A stretch of DNA of 10,491 nucleotides. It comes from WS-11 sp035275545. Lineage in GTDB: Bacteria; Eisenbacteria; RBG-16-71-46. A model generated the notes under the pieces. It ran no database searches. It was not told the origin of the DNA and saw nothing but the letters and a program-made list of their open reading frames with translations. Where the stretch lies: positions 1 through 10,491 of the forward strand of contig DATEMP010000340.1 of the NCBI GenBank assembly GCA_035275545.1, in the 5' to 3' direction. Made by a program: the position numbers and the translations under genes. Below are positions 1 to 6,208 of this stretch, one piece after another; position 1 is the stretch's first letter; each line of letters opens with the position of its first letter.

Positions 1-1
1 C

Positions 2-445
2 CACACCATCTCGGCCACGTTCGTCGCCCAGACGTTCACGATCACCTCGAGCGCCGGGCCGAACGGGACGATCACCCCGCTGGGCGCGACCCCGGTGGCG
101 TGCAACGGAAGCCAGACGTTCACGATCACCCCGGACCCCTGCTACGACATCCTGGACGTGCTGGTGGACAACGTGTCGGTGGGGGCGGTGGCGAGCTACA
201 CGTTCAACAACGTGACCGCGAACCACACCATCTCGGCGACCTTCGTCCAGCAGACCTACACGATCACCTCGAGCGCCGGCGCGGGCGGATCGATCGTGCC
301 GCTGGGCGCGACCCCGGTGCCGTGCAACGGCAGCCAGGCCTACACGATCACCCCGAACGTCGGCTTCGCGATCCAGGACGTGCTGGTGGACAACGTGTCG
401 GTCGGGCCGGTGGCGAACTACACGTTCTCCAACGTGACCGCGAAC
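2..445 (+). repeat. 222-bp tandem repeat within the adhesin gene
   Basis: Two complete in-frame units of 222 bp (2-223 and 224-445) are followed by the first bases of a third (from 446) before the sequence diverges. The units start with CACACCATCTCGGC or the variant CACACGATTCACGC. By hand count the two full units match at about 188 of 222 positions. Differences cluster around the GAGGS-like loop and the segment after TITP, while the VLVDNVSV-coding stretch is identical. More units probably lie upstream. Confidence 0.9.
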
Positions 446-1354
446 CACACGATTCACGCGACCTTCATCGAGACCGTGCCGCCGGTCGTGACGGTCATCG
501 ATCCGAACGGTGGCGAGACGCTGCTGATCGGCAACGTCTACCCGCTGGATTGGACCGCCACCGACAACGTCGGGGTGACCTGTGTCGATCTGTACCTGTC
601 GCGCACCGGGCCGACTGGACCGTGGGAGACGATCGCGACCTGCATTCCCAACTCCAGCCCGTACAACTGGACGGTGACCGGGCCTCCCACGACGCAGGCG
701 ATCTTCCGCGTGGTCGCGTACGACGCGGCGGGGAACAACGGTGAGGACAAGAGCGACGAGGTGTTCACGATCGAGGACTTCCCGACCGCGACGGTGGTCG
801 CGACGTTCCGGGCCGCCCCCCTGGACGAGGGTGTCCGCGTGGAGTGGCAGATCAACGACACCGGCCTGATCCAGGCTTCGGAGGTCGAGCGCTCGCTGGG
901 CGCCACCGGCACCTTCGAGACACTGGTGACCCCGGTGACCGAGGAGAACGGCGTCACGGTGCTGATCGACCGTGGGGTGCAGCCCGGGCAGACCTACGTC
1001 TACCGTCTGGTCGGCACCACGCGTGACGGGCAGCGGGTGATGATGGGCACCGTCGAAGCGACGGCCGGCATCCCGATCCGCGAGTTCGCGATCGAGCACG
1101 TGGGACCGAACCCGACGCCCGGCAGGCTGCAGATCGGATTCGCGATTCCGCGCCTGGCGCAAATCCAGCTCAGCATGTTCGACGCGCAGGGCCGCGAGGT
1201 TGCGGTGCTCGCGGACGGCCCCTTCGACACGGGCCGCTATTCGGTGACGTGGTCGGGAGAGGGATCGGCCGGCCGCCTGCCGTCCGGGCTCTACTTCCTG
1301 CGCTTCCGCACGCCGGATCGGACCGTGACCCGTCGCATCGTGCTCCAGCGCTAG
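2..1354 (+). CDS. Secreted InlB-type B-repeat adhesin-like protein with C-terminal sorting domain (5'-partial)
   Basis: The frame is open from base 2, so the true start lies upstream; an internal GTG at 95 falls inside a repeat and is not a real start. The visible 450 residues contain two full 74-residue repeats (about 1-148) of the divergent InlB B-repeat type, with the recurrent core DVLVDNVSVG followed by YTF-NVTANHTI-ATF. Next come an Ig-like domain (about 157-256, opening PPVVTVIDPNGGE), an FN3-like domain (about 258-352) and a FlgD-like/T9SS-type sorting domain (about 357-450). That last domain shows GPNPTPGRLQIGFAIP, a middle QGREVAVL, and a terminal SGLYFLRF. Such proteins are normally large, exported and surface-attached or released; the C-terminal domain is the export or anchoring signal in FCB-group bacteria. 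The specific ligand is unknown. A strong hairpin follows the stop, so it is probably the last gene of its transcript. Confidence 0.88.
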   Translation, partial: HTISATFVAQTFTITSSAGPNGTITPLGATPVACNGSQTFTITPDPCYDILDVLVDNVSVGAVASYTFNNVTANHTISATFVQQTYTITSSAGAGGSIVPLGATPVPCNGSQAYTITPNVGFAIQDVLVDNVSVGPVANYTFSNVTANHTIHATFIETVPPVVTVIDPNGGETLLIGNVYPLDWTATDNVGVTCVDLYLSRTGPTGPWETIATCIPNSSPYNWTVTGPPTTQAIFRVVAYDAAGNNGEDKSDEVFTIEDFPTATVVATFRAAPLDEGVRVEWQINDTGLIQASEVERSLGATGTFETLVTPVTEENGVTVLIDRGVQPGQTYVYRLVGTTRDGQRVMMGTVEATAGIPIREFAIEHVGPNPTPGRLQIGFAIPRLAQIQLSMFDAQGREVAVLADGPFDTGRYSVTWSGEGSAGRLPSGLYFLRFRTPDRTVTRRIVLQR

Positions 1355-1371
1355 CCGTACGCTTCATGCAC

Positions 1372-1401
1372 GGGGCCCCGCGGTTCGCCGCGGGGTCCTT
1401 T
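1372..1401 (+). terminator. Rho-independent terminator with UUCG tetraloop
   Basis: Stem 1373-1383 pairs with 1388-1398 (11 bp, one G-U) around the loop TTCG at 1384-1387, followed by TTT. It sits 18 bases after the adhesin stop codon. The U-tract is short, but the stem is GC-rich and the UUCG loop is exceptionally stable. Confidence 0.8.
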
Positions 1402-1448
1402 GCGTTGGCGGGCACGCGCGGCTCTCAAGAACACACGCCGGGAAACCG

Positions 1449-1464
1449 ATGACCTGGAGGTCAT
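1449..1464 (+). promoter_or_regulatory. Inverted repeat covering the Shine-Dalgarno and start codon
   Basis: ATGACCT and AGGTCAT form a perfect 7-bp inverted repeat separated by GG. As RNA it would fold as a 6-bp stem with the loop UGGA, pairing part of the GGAGG (1456-1460) and the first two bases of the ATG at 1463. It could be a protein operator or a translation-occluding hairpin; chance cannot be excluded. Confidence 0.4.
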
Positions 1465-1939
1465 GACCGACCACCGGATCACGGTCAACGGGCAGTCGTA
1501 CGACAGTGCCGAATCGATGCCTCCCGACGTGCGTCGCGCATACGAGGAGGCGTTGCGGACCATCGGGCCGTCGCGGGCGGGCGGGCCGGACGGGAGCACC
1601 CAGGTCTTTACGAGCCGGGCCGGCAGCTTCGGTGCGAACCTGGTCGTGAACCGGACCATCACCGTGAACGATCGCACGTACGGGAGCGTGGACGACCTGC
1701 CGCCCGACATGCGCCGGCTCTACGAGGAGGCGCTCCAGGGCGGGTCCACGCGCCAGGCCAGGACCGGCCTGCACGTGTCGGTGAACCTGGCGGGGCCCGA
1801 GATCAGGACTCCCGGTGATTCGAACACGCCGCCGCTCCCGTTCGAGTCCTCGACGGAGTCGCGCCTTCGCCGCATCCCGCTGTCCCTGGCCATCTTCGTC
1901 GTCATCGCACTGGCGCTCTGGGCCCTCCTCGGCCGCTAG
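1463..1939 (+). CDS. Tail-anchored membrane protein with a duplicated motif, unknown function
   Basis: This is a 158-residue protein. The start at ATG 1463 is chosen because GGAGG lies just before it, though only 2 bases away, which is unusually close; an in-frame TTG at 1400 lies in the previous gene's terminator tail and is rejected. Two copies of one motif are visible: residues 6-31 and 66-91, each reading ITVN---Y-S----PPD-RR-YEEAL. After a Pro/Ser/Thr-rich stretch comes a single hydrophobic helix (about 138-156) ending two residues before the C-terminus, with basic residues RLRR just before it. No N-terminal signal peptide is present. I infer a tail-anchored inner-membrane protein with its repeats in the cytoplasm. 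I recognise no named family and assign no function. The gene is followed 50 bases later by the DUF2087 gene and may be co-transcribed with it. Confidence 0.8.
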   Translation: MTDHRITVNGQSYDSAESMPPDVRRAYEEALRTIGPSRAGGPDGSTQVFTSRAGSFGANLVVNRTITVNDRTYGSVDDLPPDMRRLYEEALQGGSTRQARTGLHVSVNLAGPEIRTPGDSNTPPLPFESSTESRLRRIPLSLAIFVVIALALWALLGR

Positions 1940-1989
1940 CCGCGGTCCCGGCATGGAAGGTGATGCGGGCGGTGGTGTAGGGTTTGCGC

Positions 1990-2271
1990 ATGGACCGAGC
2001 CTCGATACCCCGCGAGCTGCGCCCGTTCATGGATGACGATGGGCGGCTCACCCAATGGCCCGCCCGCCAGAAGACGCAGCGCATGGCGATGGCCCTCCTG
2101 GCTGCGCGTTTCGAGCCGGGACGGGTCTACAACGAGCGCCAGGTCAACGAGCTCCTGCTCGAGTGGCACATGTTCGGGGACTGGGCGCTGCTCCGGCGCC
2201 TGCTGTTCGACTGGGGCTACATGGACCGGGAGCGCGATGGCTCGCGCTACTGGCTGCGCGCCGCCGCCTGA
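1990..2271 (+). CDS. DUF2087 domain protein
   Basis: This 93-residue protein is almost entirely a DUF2087 domain. The family hallmarks are visible: RLTQWPARQKTQRMA, then a helix and FEPGRVYNERQVNELL, then DWALLRRLLFDWGYMDRE and a final R-YWL strand. Known family members are small proteins or C-terminal parts of ArsR-type regulators, and the fold is predicted to be winged-helix-like; the molecular function is not established. The start is set at ATG 1990 because TAGGG ends 7 bases before it; an in-frame TTG at 1984 is less likely. It ends 16 bases from the stop of the convergent phosphatase gene, with no clear terminator between the two. Confidence 0.85.
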   Translation: MDRASIPRELRPFMDDDGRLTQWPARQKTQRMAMALLAARFEPGRVYNERQVNELLLEWHMFGDWALLRRLLFDWGYMDRERDGSRYWLRAAA

Positions 2272-2287
2272 CACCGCATCGCCGCCG

Positions 2288-3250
2288 CTACCGGTGGCAG
2301 GTGCCGCTGCCCGAATCCGTGTAGGTGCCGCCCGCCACCGGGATGAACTGCCATGAATAGGTCCCGGGGCCCAGCGTCAGCTTCAGCACGCCATACGTGT
2401 CGTTGTTGTACGCCTCGGTATTGGCGATCGGCGAGCTGAAGTTGTAGTGGCCCGCGCCTCCCATCCCGGCGACGAACTGGCGGATGCCGCGCGCGGGATC
2501 CGCCTGTCCGCCCGGGGTCTGCGGCGCGAAGCGCTGGTAGTTGTGATCGTGGCCGACCACCACGATCTCGGCTCCGGCTTCGTAGAGCGCCTGCCACAGG
2601 GGCTGTGAGGCGGTCGAGCTGCCGTGCGTCCCGGAGCTGAAGCGCGGGTGGTGATAGTAGGCGATGATGCAGTCCTTGGAGTTTGCCGAGAGGTCGGCGC
2701 GCAGCCATTGCTCCTGGGCGGAGCCTGCGCTCATGGAGACATTGCTGTTGAGCGAGATGACGTGCCAGTCCCCGATGTCGTAGCTGTAGTAACCGCGCCC
2801 GGCCGGTCCCGCGTTGGCGCCGAAGTAATTGTAATAACCCGTCGCTCCGGACGTGTGGTAGTCGTGGTTGCCCGGACTGGGCCGCGTGCGGGCCCGATGG
2901 CGACCCCAGGTCGGCTGGTAGTAGATGGAGAAGTCGGAGTCGGTGCCGTCCGGATACGCGTTGTCGCCGGCGGTGAAGACGGTGCCCGCGATGTTGTCGA
3001 GCAGCCGCGCCGTCGCCTCGGCCCCGCTGCTGCCGTTCGCGATGTCGCCCGCGCCCACGAGCACCACGGTCGTGCCGGGTGGCGCGGTGTCGGTGCGGAG
3101 ATCGGTGACCGCTGCCGGGGGCGTGGTGTCGGGCGGCTGGGCGTGTGATCCCGCCGGTGACAACGCCAGCAGGAGGAGCGCGAGGGCGAAGTTCCCGGGT
3201 ACGGCTCGGTGTCCGTCAGGAGCGCAGGCGATGTTTCCGAGGGCGGGCAT
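2288..3250 (-). CDS. Secreted purple-acid-phosphatase-like metallophosphoesterase
   Basis: This 320-residue protein begins with a signal peptide (hydrophobic stretch about 21-33, likely cleavage after SHA at 37). All five metallophosphoesterase blocks are present in order: GAGDIA (metal ligand D69), GDNAYPDG (D96, Y99), GNHDY (N128, H129), YYHHPRF (H200/H201) and GHDHNYQR (H234, H236). The tyrosine in the second block and the GHDH-Y-R block point to the purple acid phosphatase type, which hydrolyses phosphate esters at a dinuclear metal centre. The substrate is unknown. A periplasmic or extracellular site is inferred. Before the catalytic domain sits a short DTTPPAAVTDL segment like the opening of an FN3 domain, with no room for the rest of that domain. 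The start at 3250 has GGAGG 7 bases upstream. No C-terminal sorting domain is present. Confidence 0.92.
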   Translation of the reverse strand: MPALGNIACAPDGHRAVPGNFALALLLLALSPAGSHAQPPDTTPPAAVTDLRTDTAPPGTTVVLVGAGDIANGSSGAEATARLLDNIAGTVFTAGDNAYPDGTDSDFSIYYQPTWGRHRARTRPSPGNHDYHTSGATGYYNYFGANAGPAGRGYYSYDIGDWHVISLNSNVSMSAGSAQEQWLRADLSANSKDCIIAYYHHPRFSSGTHGSSTASQPLWQALYEAGAEIVVVGHDHNYQRFAPQTPGGQADPARGIRQFVAGMGGAGHYNFSSPIANTEAYNNDTYGVLKLTLGPGTYSWQFIPVAGGTYTDSGSGTCHR

Positions 3251-3297
3251 GGCAAGGCCTCCACGAGCGAGGTGGGGAACTATCCCGCCGCGCAGGC

Positions 3298-3318
3298 AGT
3301 CTTCGTGCCGTGAAGACT
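3298..3318. promoter_or_regulatory. Inverted repeat upstream of the phosphatase gene
   Basis: AGTCTTC and GAAGACT form a perfect 7-bp inverted repeat around the 7-base spacer GTGCCGT. It lies 48 to 68 bases upstream of the phosphatase start, in its leader or promoter region. It could be a regulator operator or a leader hairpin. I see no convincing -35/-10 pair nearby. Confidence 0.35.
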
Positions 3319-3403
3319 CCCTGACGACGGGCTGCGCGGGCCGCGCTGGCTAGTGGGGTTGCTGGAGGTAGATGCCGCTCGGACGCAGAGGATGCGTCAG
3401 GTT

Positions 3404-3419
3404 GCATGCCCGGGCATGC
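3404..3419. repeat. Perfect 16-bp palindrome GCATGCCCGGGCATGC
   Basis: This fully self-complementary 16-mer lies in the 235-bp gap between the two minus-strand genes, 67 bases past the stop of the upstream one. A related ATGCCC occurs again at 3423-3428. As RNA it gives only a 6-bp stem with the loop CCGG and no U-tract, so a DNA-binding site is as plausible as a terminator. Confidence 0.4.
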
Positions 3420-3485
3420 GGAATGCCCGTCCGCGTGCCCGGTCGCTCGCGACGTCGCTCTCGCTGAGACTCGTCGACGCGACCG

Positions 3486-4022
3486 CTATCGGCCGGTCTT
3501 CACCCGCTGGAACTCGCGCACGAAACGGCGCGCGTCCTTCTCCGAGAACGCCTCCGTGACTTCCGTGTCGTTGACCTCGACGTTCTCGAACACCGGACGG
3601 CCGTTGCGTGCCGTGAACACCAGGCGACCGTCTTCGTAGGTGACATCGCGCAGGTCGCGCACGCGGACCAGGAATCCGCTGTCGAGCGCCTCGCGAACCG
3701 TGCCGGTCACCACCGTTGCGATCACCGAGGCCAGCACGTTGTCCTGCTCTTCGCGGGCGTCTTTCAGCTCACGGTGCACGTGGCGCATCGTGCGGTCCGA
3801 GAGCTGCATGACGACGTCGCGATCGGTGAGCAGCAGCGTCACGCCGCCGTCCTCGGTGGTGATCGCGAGACGTGCGTCGGCGGGATCGAGCCGGTCCGAC
3901 CAGTGGATGTACTGACCGTGGCCGCTGCACGTGAAGCCCCCGGCATGGGCGACGGGTTCGGAGGGGAGCGCGGGCAGGGCGGCGAGAGCGAGCAGGGCGA
4001 TGCCGATCGCAGCGGTCTTCAT
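3486..4022 (-). CDS. Secreted protein of unknown function
   Basis: This 178-residue protein starts at ATG 4022, with GGAGG 7 bases upstream. The frame is open much further upstream, but that extension runs antisense to the transporter and is not coding. Residues 1-27 form a signal peptide (hydrophobic core about 4-20, likely cut after AHA). The mature part begins GGFTCSGHGQYIHWSD and contains one cysteine (C32). It then shows alternating charged and hydrophobic stretches that suggest beta strands (ITTEDGGVTLLLTDRDVVMQL), an amphipathic helix with many charges (about 85-105), and a C-terminal strand and helix (VTEAFSEKDARRFVREFQ). I do not recognise the family. It is divergent from the AmpG-like transporter and lies upstream of the phosphatase gene. 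A 235-bp gap separates it from that gene, so co-transcription is uncertain. Confidence 0.8.
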   Translation of the reverse strand: MKTAAIGIALLALAALPALPSEPVAHAGGFTCSGHGQYIHWSDRLDPADARLAITTEDGGVTLLLTDRDVVMQLSDRTMRHVHRELKDAREEQDNVLASVIATVVTGTVREALDSGFLVRVRDLRDVTYEDGRLVFTARNGRPVFENVEVNDTEVTEAFSEKDARRFVREFQRVKTGR

Positions 4023-4102
4023 GGTCGGTCCTCCGGGAAACGGCCTGGTCAGTGGGTCTGCTACGCCCAGGGAGAGGGCAGGGTTGCAGCCCGGCCGGTT
4101 TC

Positions 4103-4131
4103 TTGACAGTCCGGCTCCCGGCGCCCAGTGT
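4103..4131 (+). promoter_or_regulatory. Candidate sigma-70 promoter for the transporter
   Basis: A perfect TTGACA (4103-4108) is followed, after 17 bases, by CAGTGT (4126-4131), which keeps the key A at position 2 and T at position 6 of the -10 box but is otherwise weak. The predicted transcription start falls at about 4138, practically at the ATG (4140). Confidence 0.4.
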
Positions 4132-4139
4132 GGCGCGCC

Positions 4140-5492
4140 ATGCGCTTCCCGAACCCGCTCGCGAGCCGTAAGGGACGACTGGCAGCGTTCTTCGCCCTCT
4201 ACCTCACCGAGGGTATCCCGCTGGGGTTCACGGCGACCGCGATCGCCACCCAGATGCGCCGCGACGGGCTGGGCCCGGCGGCGATCGGCGCCTTCGTCGG
4301 CTCGCTCTACCTGCCCTGGGCGCTGAAATGGGCGGTGGGGCCGTTCGTCGACACCTTCTCGTCGGACCGGTTCGGGCGCCGCCGCCTGTGGATCGTGATC
4401 GCACAGTCGTTCATGGTCATCACCCTCATGGTGGCGCTGCCGGTCAACTTCACCACCGAGCTCAAGCTCTTCACGCTCCTCATCCTCATCCACAACGCCT
4501 TCGCCGCCACCCAGGACGTCGCGATCGACGCCCTGGCGGTGAACGTGCTCCACGAGGACGAGCGCGGGCTCGCGAACGGGCTCATGTTCGGCGGCGCCTA
4601 CCTCGGCCAGGCTGTGGGCGGGTCGGGTGTGCTGTTCCTGGCGCCGGTGATCGGCTTCCCGAACACCTACTGGTTCGTGGCCGCCTGCATCCTCGTGGTC
4701 AATGTGCTGGTGGTGCTGCCCATGCGCGAGCCGGCCGGGCCTCCGCGACCGCCCCGCGTGGGATCGGCGCACGCCGCCGCCTGGCGCGAGCTGGCGCGCT
4801 TCGTGGTCGACGCGTGGCGGGCGTTCTCGGGAACGCGCGCCGCCTGGGTGGGCGTCATCAACGCGCTGCTCCCGGCCGGAGCGTTCGCGCTCGGCCTGGC
4901 GCTCCAGTCCAACCTCGCGGTCGAGCTGGGGCTCGACGACCACCAGGTCGCGTTCCTCAACCTCTGGTCCACGGTGATCTCCGGCGTCTGCTGCGTCGCG
5001 GGCGGGTGGATCTCCGATCGCTTCGGCCGGCGGCTTTCACTTGCGCTCTTCATCGCCGGCACCACGCTGCCCACGTTCTACCTCGCCTGGGTGATGCATC
5101 AGGCGGGCTGGATCATGCCGATCCCGGTGCAGATGGCGAACCGCCCGGTCCCCTCGCAGGCGCTGATCGCCGCATTCTGGGCGGCGGTCCTCATCTACAA
5201 CGTGTTTCAGGGGCTCTACTACGGCGTGCGCTCGGCGCTCTTCATGGACATCACCACGCCCCGGGTCGCGGCCACGCAATTCACGGCGTACATGGCGATG
5301 CAGAACTTCGTCATCGGCTACTCTGCCACCTGGCAGGGGTGGCTGGTCGAGCGCTGGGGCTACCCGCGAACGTTGGTGGTCGACTGCGTGTTCGGTCTCG
5401 TGGGGCTGACGCTCCTGCCGCTCATGGTGCCGGTCGCCAAGCCGGTCGAGATCCCGCCCGGCGCCGAGGTTCCCGAGGCGATCGCGCCGTAG
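4140..5492 (+). CDS. AmpG/SLC33-like major facilitator transporter
   Basis: This 450-residue protein has about 12 hydrophobic segments, the usual size for the major facilitator superfamily. Hallmarks of the AmpG/acetyl-CoA transporter-like branch are visible: YLTEGIPLG (21-29) in helix 1, LPWALKWAVGPFVD (58-71) in helix 2, the loop SDRFGRRR (75-82), and ATQDVAIDALAV (123-134) in helix 4. A second-half copy of the loop motif, SDRFGRR, supports the two-fold MFS repeat. AmpG imports anhydro-muropeptides for cell-wall recycling; the substrate here cannot be read from sequence, and no other recycling gene is adjacent. ATG 4140 is preferred to GTG 4128. Neither has a Shine-Dalgarno, and a TTGACA at 4103 places transcription initiation about at the ATG, suggesting a leaderless message. 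It is divergent from the secreted-protein gene at 3486-4022. Confidence 0.9.
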   Translation: MRFPNPLASRKGRLAAFFALYLTEGIPLGFTATAIATQMRRDGLGPAAIGAFVGSLYLPWALKWAVGPFVDTFSSDRFGRRRLWIVIAQSFMVITLMVALPVNFTTELKLFTLLILIHNAFAATQDVAIDALAVNVLHEDERGLANGLMFGGAYLGQAVGGSGVLFLAPVIGFPNTYWFVAACILVVNVLVVLPMREPAGPPRPPRVGSAHAAAWRELARFVVDAWRAFSGTRAAWVGVINALLPAGAFALGLALQSNLAVELGLDDHQVAFLNLWSTVISGVCCVAGGWISDRFGRRLSLALFIAGTTLPTFYLAWVMHQAGWIMPIPVQMANRPVPSQALIAAFWAAVLIYNVFQGLYYGVRSALFMDITTPRVAATQFTAYMAMQNFVIGYSATWQGWLVERWGYPRTLVVDCVFGLVGLTLLPLMVPVAKPVEIPPGAEVPEAIAP

Positions 5493-5504
5493 CGGGCGTA
5501 GCGA

Positions 5505-5534
5505 GGGGGCGACGTCCTCGCGGACATCGCCCCC
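5505..5534. terminator. Bidirectional hairpin between convergent genes
   Basis: Stem 5505-5517 (GGGGGCGACGTCC) pairs with 5522-5534 around the loop TCGC, 13 positions with one mismatch. It lies 12 bases after the transporter stop and 33 bases beyond the stop of the convergent lipoprotein gene, so it can serve both. No T-run follows on either strand, so its efficiency as an intrinsic terminator is uncertain. Confidence 0.65.
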
Positions 5535-5567
5535 CGCCTAGATCGACCCGGGCCCGCGCCCGAGCCG

Positions 5568-6185
5568 CTATTCCTTGATCGCGACCTGCTCGCTGGTGAC
5601 GAAGACCAGCGTGATGCCGGGCTTGAGCAGCACCTGGTAGCCGTCCGACTTCGCGACCACACCGGTGGCCACCGCGCCGCCCACCACGCCTCCGACCACC
5701 GCACCCTTGGTGGTCCCGGTCACCGCCTTGCCGATGAGCGCGCCGCCCACGGTCGAGCCGGCGATGGCGCCCAGGTTACGGGCCCGCGGAGATCCCGCGA
5801 TGATGGGCTCCGTGCCGCCGTGAACCGCGACTTCCTGCCCGTCGATCACGATCGAGCTGAGCCCGAGGTCGAGCATCGCGCGGTCGCCCTTCACGGCCGG
5901 CTTGGCGCCGGTGACCGTGCCATGGACGGTGCTGCCGGCCGGGATCCCTTCCCGGGCGGTGGCGACCGTTCCGCTCCAGCTGTCGCCCACGTGGGCCTCC
6001 TTGGAGGAGAGCGAGGTGTTGAGGGTCACCTCGATCGACGTGCCGGAGGGGATGGTGATTCTCGCCGCGACGGGCTCGGAGCTGCCCCCGTTCTTCGCCG
6101 AGGCGGACTTCTCATCGCCCAGGCATCCCGACAACGCGACGAGCGCGACCAGGGCGATACTCGCAACCCACTGGGTATGACGCAT
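5568..6185 (-). CDS. Glycine-zipper lipoprotein
   Basis: This 205-residue protein has a lipobox ALSGC with the lipidated cysteine at 21. The +2 residue is Leu, consistent with outer-membrane sorting by the Lol rule. Residues about 42-130 form a beta-rich domain with the pattern ITIPSGTSIEVTLNTSLSSK, VGDSWSGTV, GIPAGSTVHGTV and LDLGLSSIVIDGQEV, which resembles the TrbI-like beta domains common in Acidobacteria and relatives. About 136-175 is a glycine zipper (GAIAGSTVGGALIG, then GAVVGGVVGGAVATGVV), a membrane-associating repeat. A final strand, LLKPGITLVFVTSEQVAI, closes the beta domain. The start ATG 6185 has AAAGGAGA 4 bases before it. It begins 23 bases after the preceding gene's stop, so the two form an operon. 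A scaffold or envelope-stress role is possible but unproven. Confidence 0.85.
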   Translation of the reverse strand: MRHTQWVASIALVALVALSGCLGDEKSASAKNGGSSEPVAARITIPSGTSIEVTLNTSLSSKEAHVGDSWSGTVATAREGIPAGSTVHGTVTGAKPAVKGDRAMLDLGLSSIVIDGQEVAVHGGTEPIIAGSPRARNLGAIAGSTVGGALIGKAVTGTTKGAVVGGVVGGAVATGVVAKSDGYQVLLKPGITLVFVTSEQVAIKE

Positions 6186-6208
6186 ATGGTCTCCTTTGGT
6201 TTGAGCGA

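Noticed and set aside
2624..3353. Plus-strand open frames across the phosphatase gene
   Set aside because: They are antisense to a gene with all five catalytic blocks intact and have no independent support.
4023..4943. N-terminal extension of the minus-strand frame that ends at 3486
   Set aside because: It runs antisense to the well-supported transporter, is composed mainly of Arg, Glu, Gly and His as high-GC shadows are, and a signal peptide with a good Shine-Dalgarno begins at 4022.
5493..5567. Riboswitch or small RNA between the convergent genes
   Set aside because: A single hairpin explains the region, and it lies downstream of both genes rather than in a leader.
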